Position numbers and translations under genes: made by a program. 64,000 nt of DNA from VAZQ01 sp963763365 (GTDB lineage: Bacteria; Pseudomonadota; Alphaproteobacteria; Rhizobiales; Xanthobacteraceae): contig CAVXOE010000011.1 in assembly GCA_963763365.1 (NCBI GenBank), forward strand, positions 310,001 to 374,000, given 5' to 3'. Shown in pieces: positions 46,291 to 54,166 of this stretch. Numbering within the stretch: position 1 is the stretch's first letter; every line of letters starts with the position of its first letter. The notes beneath the pieces were generated by a model. It was given only the letters and a program-made list of their open reading frames with translations. It ran no database searches and was not told where the DNA came from.

Positions 46291-47820
46291 TCAGTTCCAA
46301 GCCATCGACTGCGGCAACACCCAGCCGTTGCCGTACCTGGTGTAGGTCAGCGCCTTCTTGCGCACCAGCGTCTGCACGCTCTGCAACAGCGGCATGGTCG
46401 CGCCAGTTTCCACCGCAAACTTGTTGAGGTCCTTGTAGCCATCGATGCGCGACTGGTAGTTCGGGACGTTGAACAGGTCGAGCACCTTCTGCCCGACCTT
46501 CATGTCCTTCCAGGCCGAGAACGGCATCTTCGGATTGAGCAGATAGCCGGCGAAAATCTCCGGGTCGCCGGTCGCGTTGTCCCAGCTATAGAGCGTCGCT
46601 TCCGGCAGCTTGCTGCCGCGATTGAGCTCGAAGTATTTCGCGTATTCGATCGTGTCGAGATTGGCCTCGATGCCGACGCGCTTCCACATCTGCACGATCG
46701 CGCGCGCGATATCGTAGTCGCTGGGGAATTGTCCGTTGGTCGACGCGAATCCGATCTTGACCGGCTTGTCCGGCCCGAATCCCGACTTCGCCAGCAATTC
46801 CTTGGCGAGGTTCTGGTCATATTTGAACTGATAGTCGGCGAGATAGGCGGGCGTGCCCGGCGTTGCGACGATCGACAGCGGCACAGCGGCACCGCCGTAG
46901 AACGCCTTCGACAGCGCCTCCTTGTCGATCGCATGGTGCGCGGCGAGCCGCACGTTGTCGTCGGCGAAGGCGAGATCGTTGCGCACCTGCAGCAGTACGA
47001 CGCGCGTCAGCGGATTGATCTCGCCGGCAAACCCCGCTTCCCGCGCAAATCGCTGCGCTTCCCGGACCGGCAGGTTCACGGTGCAATCGACCTGGCCCGA
47101 CTGGATCGCCGCGATGCGAGCGGAGGGGTCCTTGATGATCTGGATCGTGACACGCGCGATCTGCGGCTTCGGACCCCAGTACTTGTCGTTGCGTTCGAGA
47201 ACGATGCGGGAATTCAGCTCGTAGTCGACGAGCTTGTAGGGGCCGCTGCCGACCGGCTTCTTGGCGAAGGCCTCGGGACCGGCAGATTCCATATACTTCT
47301 TCGGCACGACATAACTGCCGAGGAACGCCAGCCATTGCGGCGCGGTCGGCGCCGGCGAGTTGAACTTCATCACCGCCTTGGTCGGCGACTGGATCTCGAT
47401 CTCCTCGACCTTGCGCCAGGAATTCGCGGTGTCGAGCTTCAGCGGCGATTTCAAGCGCTCGAAGAACGTGTAGCGGAAATCCTCCGTCGTCATCTTGTCG
47501 CCGTTGTGAAACTCGACGTCGTCACGCAGTTCGATCGGCATGCTCATGGCGTCGGGCGCGAGTTCCCAGTTCTTGATCAGGTGCGGCACCAGCTTGAGCT
47601 GCGGATCCTGATCGAGCGGCTGGTCGAAGACCGCTTTGAAGATCGGCTGGGCGTCCGGCGAAAAACGCTGGTTGGGGTCCCAGGTCGGGACGTCATTCGG
47701 CCAGCCGATCGTAACGGAGTCGCTTGCGGCCGCGAGCACATGGCTCGCGGGCGCCGACAAGCCGGCCGCGCCGGCCGCGACCATCTGCAGAAATCTTCGG
47801 CGTTGGATGCGGTGTGCCAT
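46291..47820 (-). CDS. Peptide/opine-type ABC transporter substrate-binding protein (family 5)
   Basis: The ATG at 47820 gives 509 residues with a Tat-type signal (RRRFLQMVAAGAAGLSAPAS). The mature protein has the family-5 architecture: SVTIGWPNDVPTWDPNQRFS near the N terminus, VEFHNGDKMTTEDFRYTFF, and PVGSGPYKLVDYELNSRIVL. These fit DppA/OppA-like proteins that bind peptides, opines, nickel complexes or oligosaccharides. It is the first gene of the minus-strand operon with DppB, DppC and the fused ATPase. The ligand is unknown. Confidence 0.9.
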   Translation of the reverse strand: MAHRIQRRRFLQMVAAGAAGLSAPASHVLAAASDSVTIGWPNDVPTWDPNQRFSPDAQPIFKAVFDQPLDQDPQLKLVPHLIKNWELAPDAMSMPIELRDDVEFHNGDKMTTEDFRYTFFERLKSPLKLDTANSWRKVEEIEIQSPTKAVMKFNSPAPTAPQWLAFLGSYVVPKKYMESAGPEAFAKKPVGSGPYKLVDYELNSRIVLERNDKYWGPKPQIARVTIQIIKDPSARIAAIQSGQVDCTVNLPVREAQRFAREAGFAGEINPLTRVVLLQVRNDLAFADDNVRLAAHHAIDKEALSKAFYGGAAVPLSIVATPGTPAYLADYQFKYDQNLAKELLAKSGFGPDKPVKIGFASTNGQFPSDYDIARAIVQMWKRVGIEANLDTIEYAKYFELNRGSKLPEATLYSWDNATGDPEIFAGYLLNPKMPFSAWKDMKVGQKVLDLFNVPNYQSRIDGYKDLNKFAVETGATMPLLQSVQTLVRKKALTYTRYGNGWVLPQSMAWN

Positions 47821-48130
47821 CGATACATTCCCGATCTGGACGAGGTTTCCGGCGTTAGCCGCAAGTATAGGAGGCCTCGGGAAGCCTCTCAACGCCCCGG
47901 TTGTCGCGCGGCATCATACCAGCAGCCTTCGATCTCCTTCTGCAAAATGCGTGTTGGCAGGGCGTGCACTGATAAATTCGACCGGGTGGACAACCTACGA
48001 GAGTCTGCGCCAACCCGAAGCGACCATCGGCGGCCGCCGCGCAACATGTCGCGAAGGGCCGACTTCCGTCGTACCATTCAGCGAATGACTGGCGATCGAT
48101 TTGGGCGGCTAATGAGAGGCTACCGCGCTC
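47821..48130. other. Divergent intergenic region upstream of peptide transporter and damaged aminopeptidase
   Basis: These 310 bases should carry the promoter of the transporter operon on the minus strand. A short inverted repeat GAGGC-CTCGGGAA-GCCTC lies at 47871-47888, about 50 bases before the start codon. No further gene, repeat or convincing promoter pair was recognised. Confidence 0.4.
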
Positions 48131-48553
48131 ATGTCGGGTCAGTTTTCTCCGATCAAGCCATATGACAGTGGGACGCTCGACGCAGGCGGCCAGCACCGCG
48201 TCTATTGGGAGTGCTGCGGTAATCCAACTGGCAGGCCGGCTCTCTTCCTCCATGGTGGTCCCGGCTCGGGCTGTTCAGCCGGTCAACGGCGCTTCTTCGA
48301 TCCGAGCCTCTACAACGCAGTGCTGTTCGATCAACGCGGCTCGGGCCGCAGCCGGCCGTTGGCAAGCGATCCCGATGCCGATCTCAGCGCCAATACGACA
48401 CCGCATCTGATCGCCGACATCGAGGCTCTCCGTGAGCTGCGCGGCGTCGACCGACGGACCATTCTTGGCCTGTCGTGGGGCTGCACGCTCGGACTGGCGT
48501 ATGCCCAGGCTTATCCCAATCGGGTCAAAACACGCTCCCGATGTCCTCGGTGA
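48131..48553 (+). pseudogene. Truncated prolyl aminopeptidase (proline iminopeptidase) gene
   Basis: The 140-residue frame covers the first half of a proline iminopeptidase (usual length about 310-320). It has Y-D-S-G-T-L-D near the start, the oxyanion motif LFLHGGPGSGC, FDQRGSGRS and the nucleophile elbow LGLSWGCTLGLAYAQAYPNRV. Homology stops exactly there, and the Asp and His of the triad are lost. The following ~80 bases read on the opposite strand as ALVLAFLTTTSHREVQWI then TEDIGSVF, which resembles the next segment of the same family in inverted orientation. The gene is therefore very probably dead through a local inversion and loss of the 3' part. Confidence 0.75.
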
Positions 48554-48688
48554 TCCATTGCACTTCGCGATGCGACGTCGTTGTGAGGAACGCGAGTACC
48601 AGTGCGTGAGGACACCATTCTCGGGCGGCGAGATCACGGGCTTTCGTGCCGGCCGCGATCGACGCATTGAACAGGTTGCTTCTTAGCG

Positions 48689-49747
48689 TCAGTTCGACGC
48701 ACCGCTCGGCAGGAAGAAGAAGGTGAGAGCCAGGACGAGATAAACGGCAAGTAATTGCATCCCCTTGAGCCAGTCGGACCGGCCATCGCCGGCGACCTGA
48801 CCGGTGATCAGCACGGACAGCAGCACGGTCAGAACGAGACCCACGGGGAAAGCCAGATCCATCGGAGCAGGACCGAGGAACAAGCTCGCTAGAACAAGAA
48901 GCGGCGCCACGAACAACGCGACCTGCACGCTCGACCCGATCGCAATCGACAGCGACAGGTCCATGCGGTTCTTCATTGCGACCTGAATCGCCGTTGCATG
49001 CTCGGCCGCGTTGCCGACGATCGCGACCAGAAATACGCCGACGAAGACGTTGCTGAGACCGAGTTCGTGCGCCGTGGGCTCGATCGCTCCAACCATGATC
49101 TCGCTCATCCAGGCGATCCCCACGGTCGCACTGGACAGCATCAGTACGGCCGGCCGGAGGGTCGCCGGCGCCTTGTGCTCTTCGGGCAGCTCGGAGCCTG
49201 CGAACAGCGAGGAATGGGTGATCAGTGTAAACGCCAAGTACAAGAGATAGACGACAAGCAGGACAACTGAAATCGACACGCTGAGCCAGGTCAGGCGTTG
49301 GGTTACCGTACCGGTTGCGGCAAGGAAGGCGGCGGGAAGAATCAACGCGATCGCCGCGAGCATGAGCATCGTCGCCTGCGACCGTGCCGCGGCGGAATTG
49401 AAGTGTTGCTCGGGATAACGCAGGCCTCCGGCCAACATCGCGGCGCCGAGCACGAGCAGAATATTCCCGACGATGGAGCCGGCAATCGACGCTTTCACCA
49501 CATCGTGCAGTCCGGCCCGCATTGCCGCGAGTGCGATGATGAGTTCGGCGGCGTTCCCGAAGGTGGCGTTCAGGAGCCCGCCAATTCCTTCGCCCATTCG
49601 CGCTGCAATCTGCTCGGTTGCCCGGCCCAGCCAGCCGGCGAGGGGCAAAATCGCAAGACAGGAGGCGACGAAGATGAGGAGATGCCGCCCGGGAGCGAAG
49701 TGCTCCAGTCCGATCGCGATCGGGAAGAAAATCAGAAGCCAGTTCAT
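48689..49747 (-). CDS. Calcium/proton exchanger (CaCA family, Cax type)
   Basis: From the ATG at 49747 the membrane protein has 352 residues and about 11 hydrophobic segments. It contains the two CaCA repeats with ion-coordinating motifs GGLLNATFGNAAELIIALAA and VGNAAEHATAIQVAMKNRMD, separated by an acidic/hydrophilic loop around ELPEEHKAP. It would exchange cytoplasmic Ca2+ for protons at the inner membrane. Family length is 350-400, so the protein is complete. A possible in-frame start at 49819 adds 24 hydrophilic residues. Confidence 0.92.
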   Translation of the reverse strand: MNWLLIFFPIAIGLEHFAPGRHLLIFVASCLAILPLAGWLGRATEQIAARMGEGIGGLLNATFGNAAELIIALAAMRAGLHDVVKASIAGSIVGNILLVLGAAMLAGGLRYPEQHFNSAAARSQATMLMLAAIALILPAAFLAATGTVTQRLTWLSVSISVVLLVVYLLYLAFTLITHSSLFAGSELPEEHKAPATLRPAVLMLSSATVGIAWMSEIMVGAIEPTAHELGLSNVFVGVFLVAIVGNAAEHATAIQVAMKNRMDLSLSIAIGSSVQVALFVAPLLVLASLFLGPAPMDLAFPVGLVLTVLLSVLITGQVAGDGRSDWLKGMQLLAVYLVLALTFFFLPSGASN

Positions 49748-49784
49748 CACGGCGCCTAGACCCCCGGTATCGGTTGTTTCGGTT

Positions 49785-51530
49785 CTATTGGCCGGCCCAG
49801 TCGACCTTATGCGTGGCAAGATAGCTGTTCACGGCGGCTTCAATGGTCGGGAAGAATGAACGTTCGCCGATCTGAGTAAAAAGTCCAAATCGCTTGAGCT
49901 TGTCTTTCACGGGGTCCTTGAGTTCCGCGAAGCACAGTTCGATTCCCGCCTCGTGCAAGGTCTGATCCAATTCGGCAAGGGTGTCGGCGGCCGTGACGTC
50001 CACACTGGTCACCGGTTCCGCCGCGACGACCAGCCAGCGCACCGGAGCGTGCGACCTGGCCGCAGCATCCAAGATACGCTCCTTGAAGAATTCCGCATTG
50101 GCGAAGAACAGCGGCGCATCCCATCGAAAAAGAACCAGACCGGGCAACTGGCTGGCGTCGGGATAACGCGCGATGTCGTGGTAGCCTTCGACGCCCTTGG
50201 CGCGGCCCAACACCGCCGAATGCGGACGCCAGCCGTCCCATAGAAACTCAATGACGGCGATCGCAATCGCCAGACCGATGCCCGGGATCGCACCGAGAAC
50301 GGCAACGCCGGCGAAGCAGACCATTGAGAGCCAGAACTCCCAACGCTGGATGCGGAAGATTCGAATGAGATCGGTGATCTCGATCAAGCCGATGGCCGCC
50401 GCGATGACAACCGCGGCCAAGGCGGCCGATGGCAGATCCTTCAGCAGGTTAGGCGCCATCAACAGCAGCAGGGCGACAACCAGCGCTCCGACCACGCCGG
50501 TCAACTGCGTTTTGGCGCCCGCGGCCTCCGCCACAGGGGTTCGCGACGCACTGCTGCTGATCGGAAAGCCTTGAAAGAATCCGGCGGCCAGGTTGGCGGC
50601 GCCGAGCCCCACCATCTCCTGGTTGGGATCGACATTCGTGCCGGTTCGCACCGCATAGGCGCGGGACAGGACACTTGTGTCGGCGAATGACACCAGCGCA
50701 ACGGCACAGCCCCCGATCACCACCGGCACGATGTCGGCATAGGTGATCCAGGGGATAGCAAGTGCGGGGAGTCCTTGAGGCAACGGACCCAGGACCGACA
50801 CATTGGCGCGCACCGCCAGGTCCAATACAGCGACGACGACCGTCGCGCCGATCACGGCGATCAACACTCCCGGCAGGCGCTTGCTCTTCGCAAGCAGCAA
50901 GATCACTGCCAATGTCCCGGCACCCACCGCAAATGCCGTCCAATTCGTTTTTCCGTCCACAATCGCGCGAGCGAGTTCCCAAAGCTCCCGCAATGGCCCT
51001 TCCCCGTCGATCGAAACTCCGAACAGCTTTGGCAACTGGCTGACAAGGACCGTGAGCGCGATGCCATTCATGTACCCGTAGCGGATGGGCTTGGAGAGAA
51101 GCTCGGTTATGAACCCGAGCCGAGCCAACCCTGCAAGAATGCAGACGAGTCCCGAGACGATCGCCATCATGCCGGCAAGTGCAACAGCGCGCAGAGGATC
51201 ACCGCCGGAAAGCGGCATGATCACGCCGAGGATGACAGCGGCGAGCGACGAGTCCGGTCCTAGAACCAGAATACGGCTTGGACCGAACAACGCATAAGCC
51301 AGCAAGGGCACGATGGTCGCGTAGAGGCCGTAGATGCCGGGGACGCCCGATGCGACCGCATAGGCAATGCCGACCGGCACCAACATGGTCGCCAGAACGA
51401 CGCCGGCGACGATGTCGTGCGTGAGCCAAGCCGCCCGATACTCACGCAGGGTGACAAGTCCCGGCAACCACCGGACCCAACCGGCCGGTTTCGCCACGTC
51501 CACCTTCGTTGGCAGATCGTAGCTTCGCAT
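49785..51530 (-). CDS. SulP-family anion transporter with C-terminal STAS domain
   Basis: The 581-residue protein has a SulP membrane domain at residues 15-430, with LVTLREYRAAWLTHDIVAGV, VPVGIAYAVASGVPGIYGLY and GFFQGFPISSSASRTPVAEA, the SulP signature regions. A cytoplasmic STAS domain occupies about 445-560 (LVLFRWDAPLFFANAEFF, then TSVDVTAADTLAELDQTL). Substrates in this family are sulfate, bicarbonate, C4-dicarboxylates or other anions; none can be fixed here. It is in line with the Ca2+/H+ exchanger 37 bases downstream, so the two may be co-transcribed in ion homeostasis. Confidence 0.93.
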   Translation of the reverse strand: MRSYDLPTKVDVAKPAGWVRWLPGLVTLREYRAAWLTHDIVAGVVLATMLVPVGIAYAVASGVPGIYGLYATIVPLLAYALFGPSRILVLGPDSSLAAVILGVIMPLSGGDPLRAVALAGMMAIVSGLVCILAGLARLGFITELLSKPIRYGYMNGIALTVLVSQLPKLFGVSIDGEGPLRELWELARAIVDGKTNWTAFAVGAGTLAVILLLAKSKRLPGVLIAVIGATVVVAVLDLAVRANVSVLGPLPQGLPALAIPWITYADIVPVVIGGCAVALVSFADTSVLSRAYAVRTGTNVDPNQEMVGLGAANLAAGFFQGFPISSSASRTPVAEAAGAKTQLTGVVGALVVALLLLMAPNLLKDLPSAALAAVVIAAAIGLIEITDLIRIFRIQRWEFWLSMVCFAGVAVLGAIPGIGLAIAIAVIEFLWDGWRPHSAVLGRAKGVEGYHDIARYPDASQLPGLVLFRWDAPLFFANAEFFKERILDAAARSHAPVRWLVVAAEPVTSVDVTAADTLAELDQTLHEAGIELCFAELKDPVKDKLKRFGLFTQIGERSFFPTIEAAVNSYLATHKVDWAGQ

Positions 51531-51622
51531 GTTGCTCGACCTCGCCTACCAAAGGAAACAACCAACGCAGTTCGTACTGCGGCTCCCGAACAAAGCGCTT
51601 GGGCTTTTTGCGTCAGCAAGCT

Positions 51623-51703
51623 TAGCCCGGATGGAGCGCAGCGCAATCCGGGATTTCGCGCGCGGAAATGCAGCCCCGGTTACGCTTCACTCCACCCGGG
51701 CTA
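51623..51703. repeat. REP-like palindromic intergenic element, copy 1
   Basis: The segment begins TAGCCCGGATGGAGCGCAGC and ends with the near-complement CTTCACTCCACCCGGGCTA, forming a long imperfect hairpin of about 80 bases. The same arms occur again at 52278-52358. Elements with this core are common between genes in Bradyrhizobium-like genomes. It lies between the SulP gene and the SRPBCC gene and codes for nothing. Confidence 0.75.
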
Positions 51704-51731
51704 CGAGCTACGAGCAATCCTGCGCTACGAA

Positions 51732-52175
51732 CTATTGATTGATTTCGGGTTCGACGAGGCTGGCGAGATTTCGCAACGAATTCTGCCAGCCGAGATAGCA
51801 CATTTCCACCGGAATGGCGTCGGGAATGCCGTCCTGCACGATGTTCAGCTCGGTGCCGCAGGATACCGGCTTGAGCGTCACCGTCACCTGGATTTCGCCC
51901 GGCAAATTGGGGTCCTCGAATTTGTCCGAGTAGCGCAAGCGCTCGCCGGGCACGAGTTCCAGATATTCTCCGCCGAAAGAATGGCTCTTGCCCGTGGTGA
52001 AATTGCGGAACGACATCCTGAAGGTGCCGCCGACCTTCGCATCGAGGTGATGCACGGTGCAGGCGAAGCCGTTGGGCGGCAGCCACTTCGCCATGGCGTC
52101 CGGCTCGATGAAGGCGCGATAGACCTTCTCGGGCTTCGCTGTCAGAACACGGTGCAATCGAACGGTGTTGGGCAT
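51732..52175 (-). CDS. SRPBCC-family protein (AHSA1/START-like)
   Basis: The ATG at 52175 has CCAGGAGAA upstream and gives 147 residues. Motifs of the AHSA1 branch are visible: RVLTAKPEKVYRAFIEPDAM-AKWLPPNG near the N terminus, GGTFRMSFRN in the middle, and a C-terminal LGWQNSLRNLASLVEP. This helix-grip fold binds a hydrophobic ligand or assists another protein; exact function is unknown. The gene is bracketed by two copies of the REP-like element. Confidence 0.85.
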   Translation of the reverse strand: MPNTVRLHRVLTAKPEKVYRAFIEPDAMAKWLPPNGFACTVHHLDAKVGGTFRMSFRNFTTGKSHSFGGEYLELVPGERLRYSDKFEDPNLPGEIQVTVTLKPVSCGTELNIVQDGIPDAIPVEMCYLGWQNSLRNLASLVEPEINQ

Positions 52176-52277
52176 GGCTGGTTCTCCTGGGCAGGCACTG
52201 CGAACGCAACGGATCGCGACCTTAATTCTTTCGCTCCGATCCCTTAAGGGTACGCTACAAACATTATAGGAAACGTC

Positions 52278-52358
52278 GCTCGGATGGAGCAGCACAATCC
52301 GGAGTCCGGTGCGCGGTGATACAATCCGGATTTCGCTTCGCTTCATCCGGGTTACGGC
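52278..52358. repeat. REP-like palindromic intergenic element, copy 2
   Basis: GCTCGGATGGAGCAGCACAA at the left end and TTCGCTTCGCTTCATCCGGG at the right end pair as an imperfect hairpin of about 80 bases, with the same arms as the copy at 51623. It is more diverged. It occupies the divergent region between the SRPBCC and DUF1801 genes and may influence both transcripts. Confidence 0.7.
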
Positions 52359-52393
52359 GAGTAACGACAACCCTGAAGAAAGCGACGACAACC

Positions 52394-52867
52394 ATGAAGA
52401 AGGCGAAGAGCGGTGCGAAGGAAGCAACAGCAGGAGATTCCCCCTCCCCGTTGATCGACGCGAGAATCACGAAGTTGGGTGATTGGCGAGGCGAGACGCT
52501 CGCGCGGGTTCGCACTCTCATCAAACAGGCCGACCCCGACGTCGTCGAGGAGGTGAAATGGAGAAAGCCGTCGAACTCGATGTTGGGCGTTCCGGTGTGG
52601 GAGCACGACGGGATCATCTGCACCGGCGAGACGTACAAGGCAGCCGTGAAGCTGACCTTCGCCAAGGGCGCCGCGTTGGAGGACCCTTCCGGCCTGTTCA
52701 ACTCAAGCCTCGAAGGCAACGTGAGGCGCGCCATCGACATTCATGAGGGCGACAAGATCGATGAAAAGGCGCTGAAGGCGCTCATTCGCGCCGCCGTGGC
52801 GCTGAATACGTCCAAGCGAGCAGCCGCGCGCCCTGTCGGCTCGCGGAAGAAATCAAAGACCGCTTGA
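52394..52867 (+). CDS. DUF1801-family small protein
   Basis: From the ATG at 52394 the protein has 157 residues. It begins with a Lys/Ala-rich tail, then the DUF1801 core: WRGETLARVRTLIKQADPDV, VEEVKWRKPSNSMLGVPVWE and ICTGETYKAAVKLTFAKGA, ending in a basic Ser/Arg/Lys tail. Members are small cytosolic proteins sometimes linked to frataxin-like iron handling, but their function is not established. Upstream in-frame starts lie in the repeat and are ignored. Confidence 0.78.
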   Translation: MKKAKSGAKEATAGDSPSPLIDARITKLGDWRGETLARVRTLIKQADPDVVEEVKWRKPSNSMLGVPVWEHDGIICTGETYKAAVKLTFAKGAALEDPSGLFNSSLEGNVRRAIDIHEGDKIDEKALKALIRAAVALNTSKRAAARPVGSRKKSKTA

Positions 52868-52886
52868 GGAGCGCCGCACGCGGTAA

Positions 52887-53216
52887 CTATGAGCTTTCGC
52901 CAACCTTGCCGTTCGAAAACGAATGCGCAATCTTCTGCGCGAATTTCTGGTAGTCTTCAGACATCTTCTGCCCGTCTTCCGCGGCCATCCGCATACGCTG
53001 GGTCAGGCACTCCTGGTAAATTTGCATCGCCTCGGGAGCCGTACGGGTTGCCATCAGCTTGGTGCCCAACTGCGTCCAGAGTTCGACTTCCGTTTTCATG
53101 CGCTCAAGCCACGCACGATTTGCCTGTTCGCAGGCACTAGCCAAATCCTTTTGCAGATTTGTCATCGCCGCCGGATTGAAGGACGGAATTCCACCTAGCT
53201 TTGCCGGACCGCTCAT
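52887..53216 (-). CDS. Phasin-family protein
   Basis: The ATG at 53216, eight bases after AGAGG, gives 109 residues; an ATG two codons earlier is an alternative. The sequence is almost entirely amphipathic helix: DLASACEQANRAWLERMKTE, then VELWTQLGTKLMATRTAPEA and EDGQKMSEDYQKFAQKIA. These resemble phasins that coat polyhydroxyalkanoate granules. No PHA synthase gene is nearby. The length agrees with short alphaproteobacterial phasins. Confidence 0.8.
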   Translation of the reverse strand: MSGPAKLGGIPSFNPAAMTNLQKDLASACEQANRAWLERMKTEVELWTQLGTKLMATRTAPEAMQIYQECLTQRMRMAAEDGQKMSEDYQKFAQKIAHSFSNGKVGESS

Positions 53217-53532
53217 GCGCATCACCTCTATTAAATTACGCGACGACAAATCGCAGCGTCTTGACGTATGCCAACCAGTCAGCAGGACGACTCAAGCAAA
53301 CGTGCACTTGTCCACAACATGACACAAGCTCACCGAATATACCAATTCGGGGCACGCAACAGCTCAGGTGCCCCGTTTTGATGGGTGCCAAGAGCAACCA
53401 ATTCAAGCGGCCGGCCATCCTGCGCGTTCGCCGGCCTCCTGCCGGACTCGATGCCCGGCAAAGCCATTAGGGATATCGCCCGCGCCGAAGCGATGCTTCC
53501 CGGAATGGACGAGCCGCGGGCGTCGCGCCGTG
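53217..53532. other. Intergenic region between phasin and MarR genes
   Basis: These 316 bases contain the phasin promoter region on the minus strand (AGAGG site at its edge) and a strong hairpin described separately. No gene of plausible composition is seen on either strand. Confidence 0.4.
53348..53379 (+). terminator. Rho-independent-type terminator in plus orientation, without an annotated upstream gene
   Basis: CGGGGCAC (53348-53355) pairs perfectly with GTGCCCCG (53368-53375) across a 12-base loop and is followed by TTTTG. In plus orientation this is a good intrinsic terminator, but the nearest genes on both sides run on the minus strand. It may serve the MarR transcript weakly in the other direction or end a small plus-strand RNA. 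Confidence 0.55.
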
Positions 53533-54060
53533 TTATTCCGCGGCACGCTGCTGTTGTTCGAGAATAATCCTCGCGACCGCGGTGAGCCGGTCCAGGATCG
53601 CGAAGAGCTGTATCCTCTCGGCGTGACTCAGGCCGTCGAGCAACAAACGGTTGCGCTCGAGCGCGGACATCATCAGCCTGCCGTAGATTTCCGCCCCGCG
53701 CGCTGACAGCGTGATCTGGACGCCGCGCCCTTCCCTGCGGTATTCGCGCAGGATCAACCGGCGCGCCACCAGCGCGCTCACGCCGCGGCTCGTTTGCCCC
53801 TTGTCGAGGCCCATCAGGTCCGACAGGCCGTTGAGGGTCGCCGGCGCATGCTCGCCAACCAGCGCGATGATACGCCATTCGACCTGCGACAGACCGAATT
53901 GACGGCCGTAAGCCAAAGTCGACCCGCGGCGAAGGATGTTCGAAAGCCGAATAACCTTCGAGGCCACGAGGTCGCTTGGCTTCGCGGAGGGCGTCGTCGC
54001 CACACGCGGCTGCCTGGCCGGCGCGCGCGCGACGCGGTGATTGCGGCCGGTCTTGCCCAT
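53533..54060 (-). CDS. MarR-family transcriptional regulator
   Basis: The 175-residue protein has a basic, Pro/Ala-rich N-terminal tail (about 30 residues) and a MarR winged helix domain. The QFGLSQVEWRIIALVGEHAP helix leads to the recognition helix LMGLDKGQTSRGVSALVARR and the basic wing REYRREGRGVQITLSARG. Helices for dimerisation follow (LSHAERIQLFAILDRL). It is divergent from the Rieske-oxygenase operon; the 106-base gap holds a perfect TTGAC palindrome. MarR proteins usually repress a neighbouring degradative operon and respond to an aromatic ligand, which fits here. Confidence 0.91.
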   Translation of the reverse strand: MGKTGRNHRVARAPARQPRVATTPSAKPSDLVASKVIRLSNILRRGSTLAYGRQFGLSQVEWRIIALVGEHAPATLNGLSDLMGLDKGQTSRGVSALVARRLILREYRREGRGVQITLSARGAEIYGRLMMSALERNRLLLDGLSHAERIQLFAILDRLTAVARIILEQQQRAAE

Positions 54061-54103
54061 TAGGCGTCGCCAGCTCCGGCCCGCCTTGAGCCATCAGCCC
54101 GAG

Positions 54104-54116
54104 TTGACTTTGTCAA
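54104..54116. promoter_or_regulatory. Palindromic site TTGAC-TTT-GTCAA, probable MarR operator
   Basis: The perfect 5-3-5 inverted repeat sits in the 106-base divergent gap between the MarR gene and the Rieske-oxygenase gene. It offers a TTGAC -35-like core on both strands (TTGACT plus, TTGACA minus). Binding there would block both promoters. Assignment to this MarR protein is by position only. Confidence 0.55.
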
Positions 54117-54166
54117 ATTTAGGCTCATTCTCAACTCCAAAAGTCCGATCCGCAGGGAGACGCCAA

